From: CAZHGD01 sp964531735 | GTDB taxonomy: Bacteria; Armatimonadota; UBA10988 | DNA length: 8,462 nt | Assembly (NCBI GenBank): GCA_964531735.1 | Contig: CAZHGD010000236.1 | Span: forward strand, 1-8,462 | Direction of reading: 5' to 3' | Shown: positions 1 to 6,008 of the stretch, in pieces | How the letters are laid out: each line of letters begins with the position of its first letter | Position numbering within the stretch: the stretch's first letter is position 1 | Position numbers and translations under genes: made by a program | Notes under the pieces: generated by a model | What the model saw: only the letters and a program-made list of their open reading frames with translations | Database searches by the model: none | Told to the model about the DNA's origin: nothing

Positions 1-1
1 C

Positions 2-703
2 GACCCGCTGGGCGACGCGGTGCATCAACTCGACGCGTCAGGCGCGGTGACGGCGAACCGGTTGTTTGATGCCTGGGGGAACGAGCTGACCAGCGGGACC
101 GGGCCGCATGGGTATCGGGCGCAGGTGGGCTACTACGCGGACGCGGAGACGGGGTTGGTCGCCCTTGCATACCGGTACTACGCGCCGGGGGTCGGGCGGT
201 TTGTGAACCGGGATCCCGTAGGGTATGCAGGTGGCACAGGGCTCTACACGTACGTGGCAGCGCGTCCCGTTGCTGCTGCCGACAGATCGGGGCTGTTGTT
301 TGGCGATCCAGCCACCTGCTCATGCGCTGCACGCTCACGACTTATCTGGGCGCGTTGCGGCTCGGCTGAGCTGTGGGCTATTGGAACCGGCATCGTGTGC
401 GTCGGGACGGCTCCTTGTGCGGTTGCACCCGCGCCCGCCTGCGCCATATGGTGGGGGGGCGCCATAGCTGGTCCGGCTGCTGGCATCAAGAGCTTCGATG
501 AATGCATGACGTACACGGTGGAACCCATCTGGACGCAGATGGGATGCAGCGAAGGCGAATGCTACGGACCCAAGGTCACACCCACGCCTAGGCCGCCCAT
601 GTTGCCAACGCCAGGCATACCGCGCGGTCCCGTGTACGACATACTACCGCCTGGGACGGTCCCTGAGGGGCAACTACGGCCGCGTAACTGGATTCCCATG
701 TAG
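2..703 (+). CDS. Rhs/YD-repeat protein, C-terminal end (5' partial)
   Basis: This is the last 233 residues of a protein that begins before the window; the frame is open from base 2 and the GTG at 20 is internal. Residues about 40-98 match the Rhs-associated core domain: a YYADAETGL stretch, AYRYYAPGVGRF, then NRDPVGYAGG and LYTYVAARPV. Rhs/YD proteins form large secreted or surface shells that enclose a variable C-terminal tip, often a toxin. The motif that normally ends the core, DPxGL, here reads DRSGL (residues 94-98). The tip is about 135 residues with nine cysteines, a hydrophobic Gly/Ala-rich centre (about 115-160) and a proline-rich end; I recognise no toxin fold. Wobble positions are less GC-biased than in the genes after 1877. 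The core assignment is secure; the tip's function is unknown. Confidence 0.85.
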   Translation, partial: DPLGDAVHQLDASGAVTANRLFDAWGNELTSGTGPHGYRAQVGYYADAETGLVALAYRYYAPGVGRFVNRDPVGYAGGTGLYTYVAARPVAAADRSGLLFGDPATCSCAARSRLIWARCGSAELWAIGTGIVCVGTAPCAVAPAPACAIWWGGAIAGPAAGIKSFDECMTYTVEPIWTQMGCSEGECYGPKVTPTPRPPMLPTPGIPRGPVYDILPPGTVPEGQLRPRNWIPM

Positions 704-871
704 GGGTTTGGGCCATCGCTGGTGCTCCAGTTTGACCTGGTTGTCAGAGGCGCCTGACGGATGCTCTGGGAAGCGTCGGCGTGGCCAGAGGCTGGTGAGC
801 GCGGGCATTCATGGCGTAGGGCAAAGGTCAGCCAGCATCATGCACCGCACCGTCCGATGTGGAGCGACGAC

Positions 872-1360
872 ATGACCGACCTGGTTAGGCGGATCGGCGC
901 CTTGGCAGCTCTATGTGGCGTTTCCGGCTACATCTTCGGGCAGCTGTTGGCGCCCGGGCATGGTCAGGTGCCGCGCGACTTGGGCGGAACTGGACATGCG
1001 GCCTTACTGACAGGCGCGGCAGGCACGTGTGCGGTGCTGGCATTTGGTTGGTTGTTTCGGGGATCATGCGACCGCGCCAAACCGGTCCTCTTTGTGCTGG
1101 CGATTGTCGCAGTCGCTGTTGGACTCTCCATGGGTGCCAAGGAAGTCGCCCTTTGGAGGTTGGCCTTTCCCGCACAGGCGGTTGCGCTCACTGGGCAGGC
1201 ACGAACCGCTACGGCGCTGTCGTTCGTCGCCGGCGCCGGGCTCGCGGCGGTCCTTCTGCTAGCCCAGCGCCGGTCAGGTTCGCGGAGGGGGCAACGGCGT
1301 CAATGCCTTCCGGGGCAATACGGTGACAGACAATACGGTGGAGACGATACGGTGACATGA
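872..1360 (+). CDS. small four-helix membrane protein, C-terminus running into repeat DNA
   Basis: I do not recognise a family. The ATG at 872 is chosen over the in-frame ATG at 761 because GGAG (861-864) lies 7 nt before it and the first hydrophobic segment starts right after it; the extra 37 residues from 761 look non-coding. The 162-residue product has four likely membrane helices at roughly residues 5-27, 41-62, 70-92 and 111-132, with short charged loops (RGSCDRAK after helix 2, QRRSGSRRGQRR after helix 4). The last roughly 16 residues (about QYGDRQYGGDDTVT) are encoded by the repeat units starting at 1316, and the TGA stop lies inside one of them, so the native C-terminus was probably lost or replaced. 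It lies 168 nt after the Rhs gene on the same strand. An immunity role for the Rhs tip is possible, but position is the only support. Confidence 0.55.
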   Translation: MTDLVRRIGALAALCGVSGYIFGQLLAPGHGQVPRDLGGTGHAALLTGAAGTCAVLAFGWLFRGSCDRAKPVLFVLAIVAVAVGLSMGAKEVALWRLAFPAQAVALTGQARTATALSFVAGAGLAAVLLLAQRRSGSRRGQRRQCLPGQYGDRQYGGDDTVT

Positions 1361-1402
1361 TACTGAGACAATACGGTGGAGACAATACGGTGACATGATA
1401 CT
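1316..1402 (+). repeat. short tandem repeat cluster, 38-bp period
   Basis: Five copies of C(A/G)ATACGGTG begin at 1316, 1331, 1345, 1369 and 1383. They are organised as a 34-bp unit (1331-1364 and 1369-1402) that occurs twice at a 38-bp period, with one mismatch (1346 versus 1384) and GAGA between the copies. Each long unit ends in GGTGACATGATACT, the core shared with the later repeats. The cluster forms the 3' end of the membrane-protein reading frame and supplies its stop codon. Confidence 0.9.
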
Positions 1403-1411
1403 AGTTTCCGC

Positions 1412-1507
1412 GGCCCGGCCATCAACACCACCGTCCTCGACGAGGGCGGCAACGTGGTCCAGCACACCAACACCCACCTCGGCCTGGAACTGGAGAGAAC
1501 CCGGTGA
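1412..1507 (+). pseudogene. orphan coding fragment between repeat pairs
   Basis: One frame reads GPAINTTVLDEGGNVVQHTN and continues THLGLELERTR before a TGA at 1505-1507. The stretch has the GC-rich wobble and residue pattern of a real extracellular beta-sandwich or Rhs-like segment (VLDEGGNVV). There is no start codon; upstream the frame passes through the end of the preceding repeat and meets a TGA at 1391-1393. Its stop lies inside the next repeat pair. I read it as a scrap of a destroyed gene enclosed by repeats. It is too short to name a family, and chance cannot be excluded. Confidence 0.35.
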
Positions 1508-1570
1508 CGTGATACTGGTTTCGGCCGCTTCGGAAAACCCGGTGACGTGATACTGGTTTCGGCCGCTTCG
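1498..1570 (+). repeat. perfect 35-bp direct repeat pair, 38-bp period
   Basis: Bases 1498-1532 and 1536-1570 are identical over 35 bp. Each begins AACCCGGTGACGTGATACTG and ends TTTCGGCCGCTTCG, and the copies are separated by 3 bp. The 38-bp period equals that of the cluster at 1331-1402, and the GGTGACRTGATACT core is shared, so the two pairs are diverged members of one repeat family. Confidence 0.92.
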
Positions 1571-1642
1571 CCATGCCCTGGCGCCGCGGCACTCCGCGTG
1601 CTACAACCGCAGCGGCGCAGGAGTTGGTTAACCGGTCGCCTG
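1571..1642. other. gene-free spacer inside the repeat region
   Basis: No gene is visible here. The stretch holds an 8-bp palindrome GGTTAACC (1626-1633). It also holds ACCGGTCGCC (1631-1640), which recurs with one mismatch 30 bp downstream (1661-1670) inside the inverted-repeat element. Confidence 0.5.
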
Positions 1643-1721
1643 GTAACGCGGGGACATGATACCGGTTGCCGGCACCGCCCGTCGCCGGGGCGCCAAAACT
1701 AGTATCATGTCCCCTGGTTAC
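1643..1721. repeat. 79-bp inverted-repeat element with GGGGACATGATAC arms
   Basis: The left arm (1643-1667) reads GTAAC, two bases, then GGGGACATGATAC and CGGTT. The right arm (1697-1721), read on the minus strand, gives GTAAC, two bases, GGGGACATGATAC and TAGTT. The arms match at 21 of 25 positions and enclose 29 bp. The core is the same GACATGATAC as in the tandem pairs upstream, here once on each strand. The layout resembles a miniature inverted-repeat element or paired transposon ends, but no transposase gene is present and no target-site duplication is obvious. Confidence 0.7.
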
Positions 1722-1738
1722 GATGTCCCCTGGTCACG
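1707..1738. repeat. 16-bp tandem repeat at the edge of the inverted-repeat element
   Basis: ATGTCCCCTGGTTACG (1707-1722) is followed directly by ATGTCCCCTGGTCACG (1723-1738), with one mismatch. The first copy is the outer end of the element's right arm, so the second is a partial duplication of that end. Confidence 0.8.
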
Positions 1739-1740
1739 CG

Positions 1741-1876
1741 CACCTGGCAGGTGCCCGCGCGAGTTTGCCCGCCGGCCGCCAAGAGGAGCCCGCAGCCAGC
1801 CGGCGAAGGCGGCCTGCGAAGCGGCAGGCCGTGAGCTCGTCGGCACCGGGCTTCGCGCGGCCGTAGGCGACCTGCG
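1741..1876 (+). promoter_or_regulatory. leader region of the phospholipase C-like gene, with two small inverted repeats
   Basis: No gene is visible between the repeats and the ATG at 1877. The region contains a 13-bp palindrome CACCTGGCAGGTG (1741-1753). It also contains an 8-bp stem, CGGCCTGC (1810-1817) with GCAGGCCG (1824-1831), with a 6-nt loop. These could act in the leader RNA or as a protein site. I see no convincing -35/-10 pair, so the regulatory reading is weak. Confidence 0.25.
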
Positions 1877-3454
1877 ATGCCAACGTTGCGGCGGTCGGTC
1901 TGGCTGCTGGCGACCGTGCTGGGCGCGGCGGCGACTGCCCGCGCGTGGAGCTGGCAGCACGACGAGGCGACTTGGCTGGCCGCCACCATCTGTCCCGAGC
2001 CGTTCGCGACCGGAGCCGACCTGGCCGTGTACGGGACCTATCCCGACGCCATGGGCGATTGGGACGCCGGGCCCGGCATCTCGTTGCGGCTGTTTTCGTT
2101 CGAGGCCATCGACGCCCTGCGCGCCGGCGACCGGCCGAAGGCGCTGTTCCTCGCCTCGGCGGCCACGCACTACCTGACCGACCAGGCCTGCATCGCGCAC
2201 TCGCGCGCCTGGTACAAACGCGACGGCGACCCGTTCAACCGGTTCTTGCCCCAGCGGCTGCAGAACGTGCGCGTGCCGCGCCAGAGCAAGGCGGTCTACT
2301 ACGAGCACCTCAAAGGCGAGTACCGCGACACCGTGCTGGCCGTGCCCGAGCCGGACTACAACGTGGCCCAGTGGCGGCGCTACTCCGGCAGCATCAACGC
2401 CTACTTCGACACGCTGCCGAGCGTGAAGCGCTATGCCACGGCGGCGCGGCTCCGGCGGCCGACCGATTGGACGTTCACCGACTTCGACCAGTACGCGCGC
2501 TGGCACGCCACCTTCACCGCGCTCGACATGCTCGACCCCGGCCGCCTCGACGGACCGCAGATGAGGCTGCGGCCGGCGCTGGAGATGAAGGCCATCAGCC
2601 TCGACGAACTGCTCAACGCCGCCGAGCAGTGCACGGCCTACTTCGGCTACCTGGCCACCGCCGCGCGCTGCCGGGTCGGGCCGGAGCTGGCCACGGTGCT
2701 GCCCGAGACGGACAAGTGCCTGATGCTGGCGCGCACGGCGCCGCTGGTGGTCATCGCGCGCGAGGCGCCCTGGCCGGTGGCGCGCGCGGCGCAGGTGCTG
2801 GGCATGGAGCTGCTGCGGGCTGCTCGCCGGCTGGCGCACCTCGAGCACCGGCCGCCGCCGGGCGGCCAGCCGAGCGACTACGTGCGGCGGGTCGGCGCGG
2901 GCGACTCCTTGACGCCGCTGGCCGGTCACAGCCTGATCGCGCTGCTGACGCCCGACGACGCGGCCCTGGCGCAGCGCCTGCGCAGCCCGGCGGTGCCGGC
3001 CGGCGCGAGCGGGCTGATCACCGCCGTCAAGGACGTCGATGGCTGCGGCCCGGCGGTCATCCTGCGCGGCGCGAGCCGGCAGGACACGCTGTACCTGGTC
3101 GACCACTTCCTCGATCTGGCCTGGGCGCCGCTACAGGCGCGGTGGCCGGTGGAGCCGGCGGTGGCCGCGGCCAAGGAGCTGTGGGTCGGCTGGCGGCTGT
3201 GCCAGGACCTGCGCCAGCGCAGCGGCGCCGAGGCCGTGGCCTATGCCCAAACCGTGCCGCACCGCGCGCCGGCGGGGGTGGAGTCGACGTTCAACCAGCG
3301 GCTCAACCAGGCGGGCGGACAGCGTGGCGCACCGCAACTGGAGTGGTGGACGTGGTTCCTGTTGGAGACGCCGCTGCCCGACGGGCGGCGCGTGCCCGCG
3401 ATGATCGCGACCGGCACCGACTACACGGAGCTGATAGCCGCAGTGCGCGAGTAG
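1877..3454 (+). CDS. exported zinc-dependent phospholipase C / P1 nuclease-like protein
   Basis: The 525-residue product starts with a signal peptide: MPTLRRS, a hydrophobic core (WLLATVLGAAA) and an ARA cleavage site at about 23. Cleavage would expose Trp24, as in zinc phospholipase C and P1/S1 nucleases, where the N-terminal Trp binds zinc. Other ligand candidates follow: His28, Asp57 in a YPDAM motif, His98-Asp102-His108 and His144-Glu148. The last two groups keep the exact spacing of H118/D122/H128 and H142/E146 in Bacillus cereus phospholipase C. No counterpart of its H69 is visible, so one zinc site may be altered. Enzymes of this fold are about 250-280 residues long; here another roughly 300 residues follow that I cannot assign. 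It probably acts outside the cytoplasm on phosphodiester bonds, substrate unknown. The ribosome site is weak (AGG at 1865-1867). A strong hairpin starts at the stop codon. Confidence 0.75.
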   Translation: MPTLRRSVWLLATVLGAAATARAWSWQHDEATWLAATICPEPFATGADLAVYGTYPDAMGDWDAGPGISLRLFSFEAIDALRAGDRPKALFLASAATHYLTDQACIAHSRAWYKRDGDPFNRFLPQRLQNVRVPRQSKAVYYEHLKGEYRDTVLAVPEPDYNVAQWRRYSGSINAYFDTLPSVKRYATAARLRRPTDWTFTDFDQYARWHATFTALDMLDPGRLDGPQMRLRPALEMKAISLDELLNAAEQCTAYFGYLATAARCRVGPELATVLPETDKCLMLARTAPLVVIAREAPWPVARAAQVLGMELLRAARRLAHLEHRPPPGGQPSDYVRRVGAGDSLTPLAGHSLIALLTPDDAALAQRLRSPAVPAGASGLITAVKDVDGCGPAVILRGASRQDTLYLVDHFLDLAWAPLQARWPVEPAVAAAKELWVGWRLCQDLRQRSGAEAVAYAQTVPHRAPAGVESTFNQRLNQAGGQRGAPQLEWWTWFLLETPLPDGRRVPAMIATGTDYTELIAAVRE

Positions 3455-3480
3455 GCGGGGACCGCTTGCGGGTCCCCGCC
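3454..3480. terminator. perfect 10-bp hairpin between convergent genes
   Basis: GGCGGGGACC (3454-3463) pairs perfectly with GGTCCCCGCC (3471-3480) around a 7-nt loop. It begins at the last base of the phospholipase C-like stop codon and ends 14 bp before the end of the opposing oxidoreductase gene, which suits a bidirectional terminator. No T-run follows on either strand, so the mechanism is uncertain. Confidence 0.65.
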
Positions 3481-3494
3481 GCGACCAGTTGGCC

Positions 3495-4571
3495 CTACTC
3501 GCCGAACCGGATGACCTTCCCGGTGCGCGCGGACTCGAAGCACTTCAGGATGAAGCGCGTCGTCCGCGCGCCGTCGGCCGCGGTGGCCGGCGGTGGCGTG
3601 TCCTCCAGAATGGACCGGGCGAAGCTGGGCAGGATGTCGGCCAGTCCGCTGGCCGCATCGGGGCCCAGGTCGACCGAGTAGTCACAGGCGGCGTACGGCG
3701 GCTTCCAGACCGACTCGGCCACCGTCGACTCGAACCGCGCGTTGTGGCCATGGTCGATGGCGACACCGCTCCGGCCCTTGTCCACCACCATCACCCAGAA
3801 CGGGCAACCACAGGGCAACGGATAGCCCGACATCAGCCCGCCGGTGCCGCCGTCGCCGCCGAGGAAGCTGCCGACGCTGCCGTTGCGGAAGCGTATGGCC
3901 GCGTTGATGGTGTCGATCACCTCGGGGCGCGAATGGTGGAACACGCCGCCGGTGGCGTAGACCGATTCGGGCTCGGCGCCGGCGAGGTAGAACATCATGT
4001 CGACCACATGGCAGCCTTGCGAGAGGATCTGGCCGCCACCCTTGATCGGGTCCTGGGCCCAGCTCGCCTCCGACCAGATGCCGCCGTAGCGGGCGTGGGC
4101 GATGATGTTGTCCGGCTGCGGGATCTCGCGCTTGACGTCCTGGGCGCCGCGCGCGAACCGGCAGCGGAAGGCGACCTGGTACTTCAGCCCGGTGCGGGCC
4201 TCGGCGGCCATGATGTCGTCGCACTCCGGCTCGGTCATCGCCATCGGCTTCTCGATCAGGACGTGCTTGCCGCACTCCATGGCGCGCAGCGAGTAGGGCG
4301 CATGGGTGTCGTGCCAGGTCGTGATCAGCACCGCGTCGATGTCCGGATCGGTGAAGATGCGCTCGGGGTCGGTGGTGGCATACTCGCCGCCATACGCTTG
4401 GCGATGCGCTTCGGCGCGCGCCTCATCCACATCGGCCAGACCGCGCACCTGCACGCGTTCGGCAAACGGGCGCAACGACGCCGCGGTGGTGGGCGACTTG
4501 CCCAACGCCGTGGCCAGATGCACCTTGGACATGCTGCCACAGCCGATGACACCGAGCCTGACAATGGCCAT
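3495..4571 (-). CDS. Gfo/Idh/MocA family NAD(P)-dependent oxidoreductase
   Basis: The 358-residue product has the usual family length and layout. The N-terminal Rossmann fold carries the dinucleotide-binding loop GVIGCGSMSKVH (residues 7-18) and an acidic residue after the second strand (LADVDE, 45-50). The EKP motif is at 107-109, its lysine being the usual catalytic residue. The C-terminal domain has GGGQILSQGCHVVDM (178-192), with His188 and Asp191 matching the family's catalytic H-x-x-D. Members oxidise or reduce sugars, inositols and related polyols in the cytoplasm; the substrate cannot be read from sequence. The ATG at 4571 is chosen because AAAGGAG (4579-4585) lies 7 nt upstream and the Rossmann strand starts at residue 3; a longer reading from 4799 adds 76 residues of implausible sequence. 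It lies 154 bp downstream of the C45 hydrolase gene on the same strand, with a hairpin between, so co-transcription is uncertain. Confidence 0.92.
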   Translation of the reverse strand: MAIVRLGVIGCGSMSKVHLATALGKSPTTAASLRPFAERVQVRGLADVDEARAEAHRQAYGGEYATTDPERIFTDPDIDAVLITTWHDTHAPYSLRAMECGKHVLIEKPMAMTEPECDDIMAAEARTGLKYQVAFRCRFARGAQDVKREIPQPDNIIAHARYGGIWSEASWAQDPIKGGGQILSQGCHVVDMMFYLAGAEPESVYATGGVFHHSRPEVIDTINAAIRFRNGSVGSFLGGDGGTGGLMSGYPLPCGCPFWVMVVDKGRSGVAIDHGHNARFESTVAESVWKPPYAACDYSVDLGPDAASGLADILPSFARSILEDTPPPATAADGARTTRFILKCFESARTGKVIRFGE

Positions 4572-4680
4572 CGAATCACTCCTTTGAGCACCAGCGAAGC
4601 GGCATCGGGCCGCCGCCTGCTGAGTACACGCCCGGCGCTCCGGCACCTCCCGGCCATCACCAAACCCGCCTCGCCAGAAT

Positions 4681-4720
4681 GGGGTCAGGTGCGTTTGGTC
4701 AGCCGCCGGCGCCGCGGCTG
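4681..4720. terminator. hairpin and GGGTCAGGTG motif downstream of the C45 gene
   Basis: CAGCCGC (4700-4706) pairs with GCGGCTG (4714-4720) around a 7-nt loop, 5 bp past the C45 stop codon as read on the minus strand. There is no T-run. Next to it is GGGTCAGGTG (4682-4691), which recurs exactly in the intergenic hairpin at 7617. It may be a terminator or a REP-like relic rather than a functional signal. Confidence 0.4.
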
Positions 4721-4725
4721 GTGCG

Positions 4726-5829
4726 TCACAGCTCGTAGGCCACGAACTCGTGCTCGCAAGGGGACCCGTAGGCGGCCCAGAGGATGCCGGCGCGCACATC
4801 GGCGATGAATGCCAGTAGCGTCATGCCGTCCTTGTCCTGCAGCTTGTTGTGCACGCAGATGCCCGTGGTGCTGCCGTCGAAGTGGCTCTGCATCACCGCC
4901 GCCAGCCGGTGCCGATCGAGCGGGCGCGGGCAGTCGCGGAGCTGCTGGCGGGCATGGTGCGTCCGCGCGTCGTGCGCGGCCCAGCGCTCCTCGGTCAGTC
5001 CGTCATAGGCCGGATGGAGGTAGCTGTTGGCGTGGGTCAGGAAGTCGTCCTCCGGGCGGAGTTCGGCGCTGGTGGTCGGTGTGGTCTCAAAACAGCGCAA
5101 GTCGCCCGTCCGGTCACCAACGGTGTAGTTGAGGCAAGCCATCCGGCGACCTGTGGCCAGCACGTCGGCCGCCGCCGCGGTGCTCGACTGCTGCAGCAGA
5201 ATGCGCGCGAGGAAGCCGTAGGGCACGCCCGGGCCGGCCCACTGGTTGGTGGTGGCCGGCGACAGGCCGGCGCGGTAGCCCAGGTAGTTGGCCGCCACCG
5301 CGACCTGCTCCGACATGCCCGGTCGCCCGACGCAACCGGCGAAGGCGAAGGCATAGAACCGCGGACCGTGGTCGGGCACGCCGTGAAGGAGCACGATGGA
5401 CTGCTGCCAAAGGCGCCACCAGTCCATGTTCCAGGCCACCAACGGACCCTCGGCCGCGCGGATCGCGAAGCTGGAGCAGCCGTCGGCCGGGCCGGGCACG
5501 GTGTTGACCACCTGCTCGTCGAGACAGCCCTGCCAGGCGAACAGCTCCACGGAGCAGTTGAGCCGGAAGACCTGCTCGAAGGTCAGCTCGCAACCGGCGG
5601 CGATGCCCTCGACCTCCTCGATCAAGTCGGGTGCGGCGTCCTTGACACAGGGCACCGCGGCGTTGGCCAGCTCGCGTCCGGCCGCCGCGCTCTCGGGTCG
5701 CAGCATCAGCGCGTCGAACCGGGCGGCCAGATCACGGATCAGCGCGCCTTGCTGCCGGCCATACTGGTGCCCCATCTCGTAAGGGGTGCCGCGCATCTCG
5801 ACGACCGGGAAGCGCTGTCGACGGTCCAT
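4726..5829 (-). CDS. C45-type Ntn hydrolase (penicillin acyltransferase-like)
   Basis: The 367-residue product fits the C45 family (isopenicillin N acyltransferase-like Ntn hydrolases), which split or transfer acyl groups at amide bonds and often activate themselves by cleavage before a cysteine. Family features seen: an N-terminal RGTPYEMGHQYGRQQG segment (13-28), DGCSSF (116-121) with Cys118 as the expected nucleophile and new N-terminus, NMDW (134-137), a LTHANSYLHP segment (264-273), STTGICVH (320-327), and an ending like the family's (WAAYGSPCEHEFVAYEL). No signal peptide is visible, so it is probably cytoplasmic. The substrate is unknown; family members range from beta-lactam acyltransferases to acylases on other amides. 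The ATG at 5829 has AGGAG (5836-5840) 6 nt upstream, better than the GTG at 5859. That site lies in one arm of a long hairpin (5831-5873). It is divergent from the glycosidase-like gene. Confidence 0.85.
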   Translation of the reverse strand: MDRRQRFPVVEMRGTPYEMGHQYGRQQGALIRDLAARFDALMLRPESAAAGRELANAAVPCVKDAAPDLIEEVEGIAAGCELTFEQVFRLNCSVELFAWQGCLDEQVVNTVPGPADGCSSFAIRAAEGPLVAWNMDWWRLWQQSIVLLHGVPDHGPRFYAFAFAGCVGRPGMSEQVAVAANYLGYRAGLSPATTNQWAGPGVPYGFLARILLQQSSTAAAADVLATGRRMACLNYTVGDRTGDLRCFETTPTTSAELRPEDDFLTHANSYLHPAYDGLTEERWAAHDARTHHARQQLRDCPRPLDRHRLAAVMQSHFDGSTTGICVHNKLQDKDGMTLLAFIADVRAGILWAAYGSPCEHEFVAYEL

Positions 5830-5830
5830 T

Positions 5831-5873
5831 CGTGGCTCCTCAGGTGGCGGCTGGACCACCGCCTGGAGCCACG
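5831..5873 (-). promoter_or_regulatory. imperfect palindrome covering the C45 ribosome binding site
   Basis: CGTGGCTCC (5831-5839) and GGAGCCACG (5865-5873) are perfect 9-bp inverted repeats. Inside them GGCGG (5846-5850) can pair with CCGCC (5859-5863). In the leader RNA of the C45 gene the arm next to the start contains most of the AGGAG site (5836-5840) and ends one base before the ATG, so folding would hide the ribosome binding site. It could instead be a binding site for a dimeric regulator in the divergent intergenic region. Confidence 0.5.
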
Positions 5874-6008
5874 TACTGCGTGAGACGCCGCATTCCTCTG
5901 GCCGACGCGTCCGGCAGGTCGGCGCGCCGCGGCGACGAACCCGAGTCGCCAGGAATGGTGTGCGGCGGTGGCGGTTGCCAAGCGTCGTCGTGCCACCGGA
6001 GACGTCTG

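Noticed and set aside
743..758. Terminator hairpin behind the Rhs gene (GTCAG with CTGAC)
   Set aside because: The stem is only 5 bp, without a T-run; too weak to call.
1316..1570. CRISPR array
   Set aside because: Only paired units are present, with 3-4 bp between them rather than spacers of about 30 bp, and no cas gene is in the window.
1626..1670. Integron attC site suggested by GGTTAACC
   Set aside because: It does not fit the GTTRRRY/RYYYAAC core pair, and there is no integrase or cassette layout nearby.
1656..2177. Plus-strand open frame starting inside the repeat element
   Set aside because: It overlaps the phospholipase C-like gene in another frame, and its translation is Arg/Pro/Ser-rich without domain features.
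1718..3106. Long minus-strand open frame (462 codons) opposite the phospholipase C-like gene
   Set aside because: It is an arginine-, valine- and glutamine-rich shadow caused by high GC wobble bias; the plus-strand frame has a signal peptide and metal-ligand motifs.
3489..4808. Long plus-strand open frame (439 codons) opposite the oxidoreductase
   Set aside because: The opposite strand carries complete Gfo/Idh/MocA motifs and a good ribosome site; this frame is Ala/Gly/Arg/Val-rich without any recognisable domain.
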